A stretch of 64,000 bases of DNA from NCBI GenBank assembly GCA_021604665.1, contig BQJK01000002.1, forward strand, positions 558,001 through 622,000, in the 5' to 3' direction. Every line of letters begins with the position of its first letter. The stretch's first letter is position 1. Shown here piece by piece: positions 46,404 through 55,825 of the stretch. The notes beneath the pieces were generated by a model, which made no database searches, had not been told where the DNA came from, and saw nothing but the letters and a program-made list of their open reading frames with translations. Source of the stretch: Rhodomicrobium sp. Lineage in GTDB: Bacteria > Pseudomonadota > Alphaproteobacteria > Rhizobiales > HXMU1428-3. The translations under genes were made by a program, and so were the position numbers.

Positions 46404-46493
46404 TATGTTACAGTAACTTATCAATAAGGTGGCGCGCCAGGTTTCAATCGCTAAGATGATTTAAAGAGTGAGCTTGCGGCGCCCACCTTTTTG
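46404..46493 (+). ncRNA. Candidate small RNA gene
   Basis: TTGAAC (46380) and TATGTT (46404) are spaced 18 bp apart as a possible promoter. About 20 bp further, AAGGTGG-C-GC (46426) can pair with GCGCCCACCTT (46480-46490) around a loop of about 45 bases, ending in TTTTT. A palindrome GTTACAGTAAC overlaps the promoter. No known RNA family was recognised. Confidence 0.28.
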
Positions 46494-46603
46494 CGTGTAA
46501 ATATTTCACGTTTACTTGCCCCATAACCACCTACCTACTTTTAATCACCCTTACTTTCTGTCTATACGGCTGTCAATACCTTAAAAACTACTGATCACGG
46601 TGG

Positions 46604-47524
46604 TTATAGCTGGTCTTTTTCTTGCCGCACCTTGATATCACACAATATTTTATCTATCAGCAGGCATGTGCGTTTGTGCAGGTCTGAGCCCTCTGTATAA
46701 TCAGCCTCGGCGTAAAAATCGACCCGGCCAACGGAAAAGAGCTCTTTGCAGATGTTTGAGTTTTTCTCTTTTGGGTAAACCGCGATGGCGAAGCCGTTAT
46801 TCTGGCGGGTCACAGCCATGGAGGGCACATCTGTTTCGCCATCTCCAAAATAAATCATCTGTTGGAAGGGGATGGGGCGGTCATTTTCTGGCATATGGGA
46901 GTTGATGGATTGATTAACATCCTCAACGCCTTTGTTGATGCGGAAGAGATATTGAGTTTTGGATGTGTCTGTAATGACCCGCTTTGGGTAAGGGAGCTGG
47001 TAAGCTTCAAAGAAATATTCTGAGGCGAAGACATTATAGAATTGATCATAAATGCTGGTGCCTTCGATAATTTCTTTCAAGCCCGATGAGATGAGATAAT
47101 GGCGGACCGTAACATCGCCGCCTGAACGCTGTTTCACATAGCCCTCAATCAGCTCGAACCACCCCTCAACACCCGGGCAGAAGGCCACATCACGCCCCTG
47201 CGCCACAAGGTCCTCACGCAGGATCTGAACGCCCTTCTCCTGAGCTTTTTGATACATCAAATGCATGTAGGTAATAAGCGGTTCGGCCTGCCGCTCTATG
47301 GAGAGCCTGGCGACCTCTGTCCAGAATTTTTTCGGGTCCAGCCCGATTTTGGGGAGGAAGGCATATTCCTGCATATTCTTCGGGCTGAGCGTGCCATCAA
47401 AATCGTAAATCAGGGCGATGGTGTTTTGCACGGCAGGCGCTGCGCTGGCCGCTGACTTTTTTGCGGCTTTATTGCCTGGTTTTGCTTTTGTCGATTTTGC
47501 CGGTTTTTTGACTGCTGTGGCCAT
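46604..47524 (-). CDS. HAD-family hydrolase, phosphoserine-phosphatase-like
   Basis: A 306-residue protein. A Lys/Ala-rich N-terminal 30 residues precede a HAD core with nucleophile motif DFDGT (41-45), motif II serine (YLISSGLKEI) and the metal-binding acids FGDGETDVPSM. A helical cap lies between the first two motifs. The substrate is unknown. No neighbour gives a clue, since lepA is 260 bp downstream on the same strand with a repeat between. Confidence 0.82.
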   Translation of the reverse strand: MATAVKKPAKSTKAKPGNKAAKKSAASAAPAVQNTIALIYDFDGTLSPKNMQEYAFLPKIGLDPKKFWTEVARLSIERQAEPLITYMHLMYQKAQEKGVQILREDLVAQGRDVAFCPGVEGWFELIEGYVKQRSGGDVTVRHYLISSGLKEIIEGTSIYDQFYNVFASEYFFEAYQLPYPKRVITDTSKTQYLFRINKGVEDVNQSINSHMPENDRPIPFQQMIYFGDGETDVPSMAVTRQNNGFAIAVYPKEKNSNICKELFSVGRVDFYAEADYTEGSDLHKRTCLLIDKILCDIKVRQEKDQL

Positions 47525-47612
47525 AACTGCCCCCTTCTCGAATCATAGGGGCATAATAGCAGAGCCTTTCTGGCGCTAAGGAGGCCGCTGCTAGAAGACT
47601 AACATGTTTTTA

Positions 47613-47746
47613 TCTCTCACGGCTTTTCCAAGTGCTAAGCACTTGGGCCTCCGAGGGGCGGGCCAACGGCCCGGGCGCCGCTGGCGCGGGACGCCATGTC
47701 TCTCACATCACACACTCGCATGTGTGATGTTCGTTCCTTCTTCGGG
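47613..47746 (+). repeat. Structured dispersed repeat, copy C
   Basis: Same backbone as copy A, opposite to the flanking genes' direction. Hairpin 1 is CCAAGTGC/GCACTTGG (47628-47646). Hairpin 2 is CGGGCC/GGCCCG (47659-47673). Hairpin 4 is unique, ACATCACACA/TGTGTGATGT (47705-47730). It ends TCCTTCTTCG. Confidence 0.88.
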
Positions 47747-47786
47747 TGGAGCGTTCTCGGTTACTAGGAATCGAGATATGGCTTGT

Positions 47787-49607
47787 TTAGTCATCGTCCA
47801 TTTTGAGGGCCTGGATGAATGCATCCTGCGGGATTTCGACTTTGCCAAACTGGCGCATTTTCTTCTTGCCGGCTTTTTGCTTTTCCAGGAGTTTGCGCTT
47901 TCTTGTTATGTCGCCGCCATAGCATTTGGCGGTCACATCTTTACGCAGTGCTGCAATTGTTTCCCTGGCGATCACCTTGCCGCCTATGGCCGCCTGGATT
48001 GGCACCTTGAAGAGATGGCGCGGTATCAACTCTTTCAGTTTCTCGCACATGCCGCGGCCTCTGGCCTCTGCCCGGTCGCGGTGTACCATGATGGATAATG
48101 CATCTACCGGTTCAGCATTCACCAGCACGGACATTTTTACAAGGTTGCCCGCTTCATAGCCCAGTATCTGATAGTCAAATGAGGCATAGCCTCTGGTGAC
48201 TGATTTCAGCCGGTCGTAAAAGTCGAAGACCACTTCTGAGAGCGGCAATTGATAAACCACCATGGCGCGGCTGCCGGCGTAGGTAAGGTCTTGTTGGCGG
48301 CCGCGGCGGTCTTCACATAATTTCAATACGGCGCCCAAATATTCATCTGGGACCAGAATGGTGGCGGTGATCCAGGGTTCTTCAATGCGCTCAATCTTGA
48401 CAATATCCGGCATGTCAGCTGGGTTATGCAGCGTCTGCATTGTGCCGTCATTCATATAGATATGATAAATCACTGATGGGGCGGTGGTGATGAGGTCGAT
48501 ATCGAACTCGCGCTCGATACGCTCGCGAATAATCTCCAGGTGCAACAGCCCCAAGAAGCCACAACGGAAGCCAAAACCGAGCGCGGCGGAGGTTTCCATC
48601 TCAAACTCAAAGCTCGCGTCATTCAGGCGCAGCTTGCCCATGGCTTCGCGTAAATTTTCAAACTCTGAACTATCAACCGGGAACAGACCACAAAAGACAA
48701 CAGGCTGTGAGGGCTTAAAGCCGGCCAGCATTGTCTCGCATGGTTTTTTATCATCGGTGACTGTGTCACCCACTCTGGTGTCGGCCACTTCTTTAATGGC
48801 AGCGGTGAAAAAGCCGATTTCGCCAGGGCCAAGCTCACCAGTCAGATCCTGTTTAGGGCGGAAGACACCAACGCGCTCAATAAGATAGCTGGCACCGGTG
48901 GACATCAGCTTGACCTTTTGCCCTTTTTTCAGCTGGCCATCAATAATGCGCACCAGAACAACAACACCCAGATAGGCATCATACCAGCTATCGATCAACA
49001 GAGCTTTTAACGGGGCGTCTCTCTCGCCTTTTGGCGCGGGCAGACGGGTGACGATGGCTTCAAGAACATCTTCAATGCCTAAACCTGTTTTGGCGGAAAT
49101 CTCGACAGCTTCGGAGGCATCCAGCCCGATAACATCTTCAATTTGGGTTTTAACGCGCTCTGGCTCAGCGGCGGGGAGATCAACTTTATTGAGAACAGTG
49201 ACAATCTCATGATCGTTCTCAATGGCCTGATAAACATTAGCCAATGTTTGTGCCTCAACCCCTTGGGAGGCATCCACCACAAGCAAAGAGCCTTCAACCG
49301 CTGATAATGAGCGGGAGACTTCATAAGCGAAATCCACATGGCCGGGGGTGTCGATGAGGTTTAGCTGGTAGGTCTCACCATTCTCAGCCTGATAATCGAG
49401 CCGCACTGTCTGGGCCTTGATGGTGATGCCGCGCTCTTTCTCGATTTCCATATTATCAAGCACCTGCTCACTCATCTCGCGTAGAGTTAGCCCGCCGCAA
49501 AGTTGGATTAAGCGGTCGGCAAGGGTAGATTTCCCGTGGTCGATATGGGCCACGATGGAAAAATTGCGGATGTTTTCAAGAGGTGTGTTGGATTTCTTAT
49601 CACTCAT
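47787..49607 (-). CDS. lepA: Elongation factor 4 (LepA)
   Basis: A 606-residue translational GTPase that back-translocates or remodels stalled ribosomes. G1 is [15 protein letters not shown]3 DTPGHVDF, G4 NKVD, followed by the LepA-specific C-terminal domain ([15 protein letters not shown]). The start is ATG 49607 (MSDKKSNTP); an upstream GTG frame adds only a six-residue extension. No clear ribosome-binding site was found. It is on the same strand as the YiiX-like gene upstream. Confidence 0.96.
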   Translation of the reverse strand: MSDKKSNTPLENIRNFSIVAHIDHGKSTLADRLIQLCGGLTLREMSEQVLDNMEIEKERGITIKAQTVRLDYQAENGETYQLNLIDTPGHVDFAYEVSRSLSAVEGSLLVVDASQGVEAQTLANVYQAIENDHEIVTVLNKVDLPAAEPERVKTQIEDVIGLDASEAVEISAKTGLGIEDVLEAIVTRLPAPKGERDAPLKALLIDSWYDAYLGVVVLVRIIDGQLKKGQKVKLMSTGASYLIERVGVFRPKQDLTGELGPGEIGFFTAAIKEVADTRVGDTVTDDKKPCETMLAGFKPSQPVVFCGLFPVDSSEFENLREAMGKLRLNDASFEFEMETSAALGFGFRCGFLGLLHLEIIRERIEREFDIDLITTAPSVIYHIYMNDGTMQTLHNPADMPDIVKIERIEEPWITATILVPDEYLGAVLKLCEDRRGRQQDLTYAGSRAMVVYQLPLSEVVFDFYDRLKSVTRGYASFDYQILGYEAGNLVKMSVLVNAEPVDALSIMVHRDRAEARGRGMCEKLKELIPRHLFKVPIQAAIGGKVIARETIAALRKDVTAKCYGGDITRKRKLLEKQKAGKKKMRQFGKVEIPQDAFIQALKMDDD

Positions 49608-49808
49608 GGCGGGGAGACATATCACCCTTTCAACATTGCGCCAAGCATTTGATACATGGTTTGGCTGCTATTTCTCGCTATTTTGTCTTTCGGGTCAGGC
49701 TTAAGTGATTTTAGCTGTTTTTTGCCGGGTTCGGAGCGCGTTTTATCTCCTCGCTCACAGCTGGGTGGGTGGAGGCATATTGCTGTGTTTTGGGGGGATA
49801 ATGGCGAT

Positions 49809-50732
49809 CTATTCGCTCTCTTTTTTGGCGTCGTCCCCTCCCACCTGTTCAGGAACCTTAACCGGGGTGGTTTCTTTGGCAATATCTGGCAATTTTTGCG
49901 GGGTTTCGGCCTCTTCTTGCTCCACCTCGATTTTGGCATCGCCGTCAGGTTTAGCCCAGACAACACGCTTATAATCAAAGCCATATTCAATGGTGGGTTT
50001 GATGATTGTGAAGTATGGCGATAGGTCAAAGTCGCGCGGGGTGAAGAGGCTGTGATGGCGTATATGCAAGATTTCCTGGCGGCTATAGGTGCTGGAGGCG
50101 CGGCGATGGCCTTTGTCATAGGTTATGCGCGGCAGGATCGGGTAGTTGACCTTTTGAAAAGCCTTGGCAATGAGCGTTGAGCATATGGCGCGGGTTGGCT
50201 CGCCTGAGCCCAGATACAAAAGCCGCCGCCGCCAGCGCACCGGTACCGGCGGCGTGGGGAACAGATAGCGGGCCAGGTCGAGGATGTTGCGAGTGTCATA
50301 TTTGATGCCGATATGGTCTACCATGAACTTTACAACGGCGGCGCGGTCATCTGGTGTGAGATTTACCGGGCGGCAAATGCGGGTATTATAGGTCTGGTAT
50401 TTTGACAAGGGAACGGCGATGCACCCAATGCCTAGCTCAACTTCGACCAGGTTTTTCTGCTCCAGGGTGGGGACACCCCTTTCGCCATTTTCAGTATGGA
50501 GGGCATCTCCGATAAAGAGGGCGGCATGTGACCAGGTGGATTGAGTGAGATATTTAATCGCGGCTGAGACTTTCTGGTTCCCCTCCACTAGTAAAATATC
50601 ACCCGGCTGAAGCAGCCGCAGCAGGATTTCAGGGTCTGAGGGGGTGAACGGTTCATAGCCGCTTGATTCAGTCTCCAGCCGATTAGAGATCCAATTTCCC
50701 AGTTTGTCGAGCAGGGTATTCATTATGCCCAT
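49809..50732 (-). CDS. YiiX/YebB-like NlpC/P60-fold protein
   Basis: A 307-residue protein. Residues about 35-215 match the circularly permuted NlpC/P60 family represented by YiiX/YebB: LQPGDILLVEG, then STWSHAALFIGD with a likely catalytic His, and a later Cys in TRAICSTLIAKAF. Members are thought to act on amide bonds in peptidoglycan or lipids. The C-terminal tail is acidic. AAAGGAG precedes ATG 50732 by seven bases. A second frame overlapping the 3' half on the same strand is rejected. Confidence 0.78.
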   Translation of the reverse strand: MGIMNTLLDKLGNWISNRLETESSGYEPFTPSDPEILLRLLQPGDILLVEGNQKVSAAIKYLTQSTWSHAALFIGDALHTENGERGVPTLEQKNLVEVELGIGCIAVPLSKYQTYNTRICRPVNLTPDDRAAVVKFMVDHIGIKYDTRNILDLARYLFPTPPVPVRWRRRLLYLGSGEPTRAICSTLIAKAFQKVNYPILPRITYDKGHRRASSTYSRQEILHIRHHSLFTPRDFDLSPYFTIIKPTIEYGFDYKRVVWAKPDGDAKIEVEQEEAETPQKLPDIAKETTPVKVPEQVGGDDAKKESE

Positions 50733-50864
50733 GCGGCGGCGCTCCTTTTAGCTGCAGCAATCACTTTTGAGTATAAGGCCTTAGATGTAAAGGTGGGATA
50801 AGATTATAGTGAAGAAAGGTGAAGGCATGATCCGGTGATAGAACCGGGTTGAAACCAGCTAAAA

Positions 50865-50878
50865 TTGAACTATTCTAA
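50865..50878 (+). promoter_or_regulatory. Candidate Irr/ICE-like box upstream of mbfA
   Basis: TTGAACTATTCTAA has a perfect TTCTAA right half and a weaker left half of the rhizobial iron-control palindrome TTAGAA-N2-TTCTAA. It is 128 bp from the mbfA start. MbfA genes are controlled by Irr in rhizobia. Confidence 0.35.
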
Positions 50879-51005
50879 TTTAAAAACATGATGCTGCAAA
50901 AAGTGATGAATTGAGCTGGCTTGACGGGCTCTTTTCAGTGAATAGCGCGCTCGCTAGTCTAGCGATTATGATCAGCAGCGTGAGACGAAACAGGAGACAC
51001 CCATT

Positions 51006-51962
51006 GTGAAGAGCTTTGCTGATTTAACAGAGAAAGAAATTCTGGCGTTGGCGATTTCAATGGAGGAGGAGCATGGGCGGCTTTATCTCGATTACGCGGA
51101 AGAGCTTAGGGAAGACTTTCCTGGGTCTGCCAGGATTTTTGAGGAGATGGCAGCCGAAGAAAGTGAGCACCGCCGCTCACTGATTGATATTTATGAACAA
51201 AGATTTGGCGCGCATATTCCGCTTTTGCGCTCTGGAGATGTGAAGGGATTTGTCCACCATAAGCCATTATGGCTGATCGGCCCTTTGCGGCTGGAGGCTG
51301 TTCGGGAGCAGGTTGAACAGATCGAATCTGAATCTGCGCGTTTTTATGAGCTTGCAGCACAGCGCAGCACTGACACTGGCGCTCGCAAATTGCTTGGTGA
51401 TCTGGCTACTGCTGAGCGCGACCATGAAAGCCTGGCAACCCGGCTCAAGGCCGAACATCTCACTGATGAAACCCTGACTGAGGAAGAAGCCACCAAGCAG
51501 CGGATGTTTGTCTTGCAATATGTGCAACCGGGGCTGGCTGGCTTAATGGATGGCTCTGTCTCCACCTTAGCGCCGGTGTTTGCCGCGGCCTTTGCAACCG
51601 GCAGCACATGGGAGACATTTTTGGTTGGCTCTGCGGCCTCAGTGGGTGCGGGTATTTCTATGGGCTTTACTGAGGCACTTTCTGATGACGGCATTATTTC
51701 TGGCCGCGGCAGCCCTGTTCTGCGCGGTTGGATAACGGGTATCATGACGATGATTGGCGGGCTTGGTCATACCTTGCCATACCTCATCCCTGATTTTTAC
51801 TGGGCAACTTTTGTGGCGATTGTGATTGTTGTCATTGAGCTATGGGTGATTGCCTGGATCCGCGCGAAATATATGGATACTAAATTTCTGCGTGCCGTAT
51901 TTGAGGTTGTGGTCGGCGGGCTAATCGTTTTTGCGGCCGGAGTGCTGATCGGGCAAGCTTAG
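51006..51962 (+). CDS. mbfA: Ferritin-like/VIT1 iron exporter MbfA
   Basis: A 318-residue fusion. Residues about 5-150 are a rubrerythrin/ferritin-like helical domain with Glu/His metal ligands (EEEHGRLYLDYAE, AAEESEHRRSL, ATAERDHESL). Residues about 165-318 are VIT1/CCC1-type membrane helices (GLAGLMDGSVSTLAP, GAGISMGFTEALSDDG). This is MbfA, which exports iron from the cytoplasm and protects against iron and peroxide stress. The start is GTG 51006 with AGGAGA ten bases upstream. No downstream partner gene is evident. Confidence 0.93.
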   Translation: MKSFADLTEKEILALAISMEEEHGRLYLDYAEELREDFPGSARIFEEMAAEESEHRRSLIDIYEQRFGAHIPLLRSGDVKGFVHHKPLWLIGPLRLEAVREQVEQIESESARFYELAAQRSTDTGARKLLGDLATAERDHESLATRLKAEHLTDETLTEEEATKQRMFVLQYVQPGLAGLMDGSVSTLAPVFAAAFATGSTWETFLVGSAASVGAGISMGFTEALSDDGIISGRGSPVLRGWITGIMTMIGGLGHTLPYLIPDFYWATFVAIVIVVIELWVIAWIRAKYMDTKFLRAVFEVVVGGLIVFAAGVLIGQA

Positions 51963-52158
51963 CGGTGAGATATCTATAAATTAGCAGCCGTTATTTTGTC
52001 ACTGTCTTATGCTGACATCCACTCTTCTGTTTGACCGCTTACCCATAAATTGAACATAATTTAATTAAATGAAGGAGGGCTAACAGAGCCACTCATCTGC
52101 TGTTCAGATTTAAAATCTTAAAGTGGGTCAACTCGATTGCATCAGGGAGCAAAAAAAA

Positions 52159-52899
52159 ATGAAACGCACTAGCGATAAAAAATCTCGATCAAGCTTCAAA
52201 AAATTACTCATGGCTGCTGGCGCCCTTGCCGTCACGGCTACGGTTGCAGAAGCTAAAGACCTGCCGAACCTCTTTATTATTGAAGAAGAATCCTCCATTA
52301 ATTTTGTTGGCTGCTCAAAGAATGAACCGCTGTTTAAAGGTATTATCGCGGTTAAAAATGACGGTGGTGGCCGGGCTAAGCGGCTGGTCGTTACCCCCTT
52401 GCTTGCGGTTTACGTACCAACGGCGCTGGACCTTAAGGATGAGCGGCGCTGGCTAAACTCATTTGCGCCGGGTGAAATTCAATCTAAAGACTTTGAAATT
52501 GGCAAAGGCACGGTGAAAAGCGGGCGCAACTTTACGCCGCAAACCACACGGGTGACTAATTTTGACGCGCGCTCAGTGAGCTTTCAGCAAAAAGCGCTGT
52601 TTGTGCTTGGCTATGGCCCACGGGATTTTGATGGCATAAAAGGCCCAATTACCCGGCGCGCAATTCGCCGTTTTCAAAGTGATATCGGCAACAAGCAAAC
52701 AGGCACCCTTAGCCGCGAAGAGCGCTACACCTTATTGCGCCGGGCCTCTAAGGGCTTGATTGATGCGGGCATTTTCAAAACCGAATCCCGCGATACACCG
52801 GTAACCGTTTACGCGATTGTGGACCCATATAACAAGATCGCCGAGCTAGATGAGACGGATAATATTATGGTCCGAAAATTCAATGTAGATTGCAGATAG
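52159..52899 (+). CDS. Secreted protein with peptidoglycan-binding and CARDB-like segments
   Basis: A 246-residue exported protein. Signal peptide (KKLLMAAGALAVTATVAEA), a CARDB-like beta-domain (about 25-130), a PG_binding_1-like helix segment (IKGPITRRAIRRFQ near 175), and a C-terminal repeat of the CARDB pattern (YAIVDPYNKIAELDETDN). These point to a cell-wall-associated adhesin or scaffold. ATG 52159 after an A-rich stretch is preferred to the ATG at 52123, whose 12 extra residues would precede the signal peptide. A structured repeat begins 25 bp after its stop. Confidence 0.72.
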   Translation: MKRTSDKKSRSSFKKLLMAAGALAVTATVAEAKDLPNLFIIEEESSINFVGCSKNEPLFKGIIAVKNDGGGRAKRLVVTPLLAVYVPTALDLKDERRWLNSFAPGEIQSKDFEIGKGTVKSGRNFTPQTTRVTNFDARSVSFQQKALFVLGYGPRDFDGIKGPITRRAIRRFQSDIGNKQTGTLSREERYTLLRRASKGLIDAGIFKTESRDTPVTVYAIVDPYNKIAELDETDNIMVRKFNVDCR

Positions 52900-52924
52900 G
52901 TTAGTCTAGATATCTCTTAAGATA

Positions 52925-53056
52925 TCTCTCACGGCTATTCCAAGCGCTAGGCGCTTGGGCCTCCGAGGGGCGGCGTAAAACGCCGGGCGCCGCTCGCGCG
53001 GGACGCCATGTCACCCTATACTAACGCACTCGCGTCAGTATAGGGTTCCTTCTTCG
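52925..53056 (+). repeat. Structured dispersed repeat, copy D
   Basis: The same backbone as copies A-C. Hairpin 1 is CCAAGCGC/GCGCTTGG (52940-52958), hairpin 2 CGGCGT/ACGCCG (52971-52985), and the unique hairpin 4 is ACCCTATACT/AGTATAGGGT with an inner ACGC/GCGT (53013-53046). It ends TCCTTCTTCG. Confidence 0.88.
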
Positions 53057-53078
53057 TGTTGGGCCATATCATCCCTTA

Positions 53079-53250
53079 TCTCTCACGGCTATTCCAAGCG
53101 CTAGGCGCTTGGGCCTCCGAGGGGTCGGAAATGTTTCTTGGCGCTTTAGGTTGCCCAGCTTGCAACCGCGCTAACCCCTTGCGCCGCTCGCGCGGGACGC
53201 CATGTCACAACATCAGCTTGCGATGCCAAGCTGGTGTTGTTCCTTCTTCG
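53079..53250 (+). repeat. Structured dispersed repeat, copy E, carrying an insertion
   Basis: Hairpin 1 is identical to that of copy D. Hairpin 2 is missing, replaced by a segment at about 53125-53178 that includes the palindromic repeat at 53140-53173. Hairpin 4 is unique: ACAACATCAGCTTG/CAAGCTGGTGTTGT (53207-53240, one T-G pair). The end is TCCTTCTTCG. Confidence 0.85.
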
Positions 53251-53301
53251 CATAGCGAAGCTCCTTAGCTTTTGGCTAATCTCCGTTTGTGGGCTTCGTG
53301 G

Positions 53302-55125
53302 CTAATCGCTGATGCGGGTTTTTACATAGGAGCCTGGGGCGTCTTCAATGGCTTTGAGGCCGCCTGCGCCAGGTATACGGGCTGGCACGCGCTTGCCGCT
53401 ACGACGCTTCAACCATTTGCCCCAATCTTCCCACCAGGAACCATCATGCTCTTTCGAGGTCTCTAGCCATTCTTCTGCTGTGGTGTATTTTTTATGGTTG
53501 GTTGAGTAACCGTATTTCTTCTTGCGAGGATGATTGACGACACCGGCGATGTGACCGGAACCACCAAGCACAAAGCGAACCGGGCCTTTAAATTTTTGGG
53601 TTGCCGGATAGCAAGATTGCCACGGGGCTATATGATCTTCTTTTGTTGAGAGAAAATAGCTGGTGGTTTTGATTTTCTCGATATCGATTGGCACGCCGTT
53701 TAGCTCCAGCACGTCATTTTTCATCAGACCGTTCTTTTTATAGAAGTTCCTTAGATAATAGATCAGCATGGTGGCTGGCAGGCGGGTGGAATCTGAGTTC
53801 CAATATAGCAAATCAAACGGCAGCGGCTCTTTGCCGAGCAGGTAATTATTCACCACGAATGACCAAATGAGATCATTCTCTCGCATCAACGAGAACATGT
53901 TCGACATGTGATGGCCCTCAAGATACCCCTTCTGGTCGATGTATTTTTCCATGTTTTTTAATTGGGCATCATCAATGAAGACCGAAGCTTCACCTATGTC
54001 TTTGAGATCTACCATAGTTGTGAGGAATGTTGCCGCTTTAACGCGGTTATCTTTCTTGGCAGCCATATAGGCAAGTGTGGCAACGCTGAGAATGCCGCCA
54101 ATGCAGAAGCCAAGTAAGTTCAGCTCTTTCTCACCCGTGGCTTCCTGTATCGCATCCATAGCCGCGAGGGGGCCTTCCAGCATATAGCTTTCAAAGCCTT
54201 TATTGGCCAGATCGCGGCGCGGGTTAACCCAGGATATGACAAAGACGGTATAGCCTTGATCAACTGTCCATTTAATCAGACTATTCTTTTCCTGCAGATC
54301 AAGCACATAAAATTTATTAATCCAGGGCGGCACAAACAGGATGGGGCGCTTGTGAACAGTTTTGGTGGTTGGGGAATATTGGATCAGCTGGATCAAGTCA
54401 TTCTGATAAATGACCTTGCCTTTGGTGGTGGCGATATTTTTGCCAACCTCAAATGCTTTTTCATCGCATATGCTGATTTTTAATTTGCCCTGGCCGCGCT
54501 CCAGGTCGCGCAACAAATTCTCCATACCGCTGATCAGGTTTTCGCCACCGGTTTCCTGCACCTTTTTCAACACAAGCGGGTTGGTGGACGCAAAGTTAGA
54601 TGGCGAGATGGCATTGATATATTGGCGGGTATAAAATTTGACCTTGGCGTGGCTTTCGGCATCTATGTTTTCAATGCCATGGACCATTTCTCGCATATAT
54701 TTTGAGGTGATCAGATAAGACTGCTTGATGAAATCTGACATCATATTCTCTGACCAGGTTTCGTCAGAAAAGCGCTTGTCTCCCGGCTCTGGCTGGATCA
54801 CCGGCATTACGTCCTGGCCCTGCAGGCGCTCGAATGTGGTGCGCATCAACTTGAAATTCTGCATCGCCATATCGCGGAACAGATCTTCATATTTGGCCGG
54901 GTTGGTCATCATTTGGGCGCCAAGCTGCATAAACGCCTGGCCGGCAGCGAAGGGGTCAAAAAACTGAAAATCTGAGCCAGCAACCGCACGCATCTGCTTT
55001 GACCAAAAGTCATGCACCATGCGCTGGCTGTGATCCATTACGGATGCAAACCTGGCCACGGCTTCTTCCGATTTTAGATTCGGAGGAACGACCAGTGGTG
55101 TAGCCGGCTTTTTCTTAGACGTCAT
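53302..55125 (-). CDS. phaC: Class I poly(R)-hydroxyalkanoate synthase
   Basis: A 607-residue PHA synthase that polymerises 3-hydroxyacyl-CoA on granules. The N-terminal domain (DPFAAGQAFMQL) precedes an alpha/beta hydrolase core with the lipase-like box GFCIGGIL containing the catalytic Cys, Asp in TKEDHIAP and His in GSGHIAG. FVPPWINKFYVLDL is also conserved. The length fits class I. It is divergent from phaZ, sharing a 700-bp intergenic region. The 3' side is dense with repeats. Confidence 0.95.
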   Translation of the reverse strand: MTSKKKPATPLVVPPNLKSEEAVARFASVMDHSQRMVHDFWSKQMRAVAGSDFQFFDPFAAGQAFMQLGAQMMTNPAKYEDLFRDMAMQNFKLMRTTFERLQGQDVMPVIQPEPGDKRFSDETWSENMMSDFIKQSYLITSKYMREMVHGIENIDAESHAKVKFYTRQYINAISPSNFASTNPLVLKKVQETGGENLISGMENLLRDLERGQGKLKISICDEKAFEVGKNIATTKGKVIYQNDLIQLIQYSPTTKTVHKRPILFVPPWINKFYVLDLQEKNSLIKWTVDQGYTVFVISWVNPRRDLANKGFESYMLEGPLAAMDAIQEATGEKELNLLGFCIGGILSVATLAYMAAKKDNRVKAATFLTTMVDLKDIGEASVFIDDAQLKNMEKYIDQKGYLEGHHMSNMFSLMRENDLIWSFVVNNYLLGKEPLPFDLLYWNSDSTRLPATMLIYYLRNFYKKNGLMKNDVLELNGVPIDIEKIKTTSYFLSTKEDHIAPWQSCYPATQKFKGPVRFVLGGSGHIAGVVNHPRKKKYGYSTNHKKYTTAEEWLETSKEHDGSWWEDWGKWLKRRSGKRVPARIPGAGGLKAIEDAPGSYVKTRISD

Positions 55126-55825
55126 TGTAATGTTAACCTGATTAAAACTGCCCTATTAATGTTTTGCTAATGATTCCTTAAATATTTGATAACCAAGACT
55201 GGTAAGGCCTTATTTTTCATATAAATTATAGATCAACGAAGTTAATCATAACCTACGAAGGCATTCCGACAAAGACCTGCTGATGAGAACTCCATTGCCC
55301 GTCAGGATACCTCTATCCACGCTTCTACGACTATAGTTCGATGAAATGAGGTTAATTTTGGAGAGCCGCGTTTTTAGCGCTCTCAGCCCCCTCCTGCGTC
55401 ACTTGAGCGCTTAAAATTGAATTTCTTCAATCATACCAGTGGGAAGGTGGACACGGATTTTCTTATAACGAAGGGATTGGACTATTTTTTGATTTATATC
55501 AAAATCTTAAAGTGCTAGTTTCATCTTTGGCGATAAGCTTCGTTACCGGATGTTTTAATTAATTACATTATGATGACTGAATCAGGTAAATTGAAGTTCA
55601 CCAATTGTTTTTTTGTATGCACTTAGTGTCTGGGTTACCCACTTAATACCCAATAGTTAAAAGTGCTTGACGCTTATGCAGCTTTTGTTTGTGATCAGAA
55701 ATCTGATTATGAACAGGTCGTTAACAACATTATATTGTTGGAGTTAGCTGAAATTTTGCCTTTGGCACCTATATATAGAGATAGGGAGCGGAAGTCGGTA
55801 CTAACTATTTAGGAAGGTCCAAGAT
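55126..55825. other. Intergenic region between phaC and phaZ
   Basis: The 700-bp gap between divergent PHA genes. It is AT-rich, with no gene recognised and no tRNA. It presumably contains both promoters. No PhaR-type CTGC..GCAG site could be assigned with confidence. Confidence 0.4.

Noticed and set aside
49622-50119. A 165-codon frame overlapping the end of the YiiX-like gene on the same strand
   Set aside because: Composition is low-complexity (Pro, Lys, Ser rich), no family matches, and the YiiX-like frame has the conserved motifs.
43000-53250. CRISPR array or HEARO/IscB-type guide RNA as explanation of the structured repeats
   Set aside because: Copies are about 138 bp, not 25-40 bp repeats with unique spacers, and no cas, IscB, TnpB or transposase gene is in the window.
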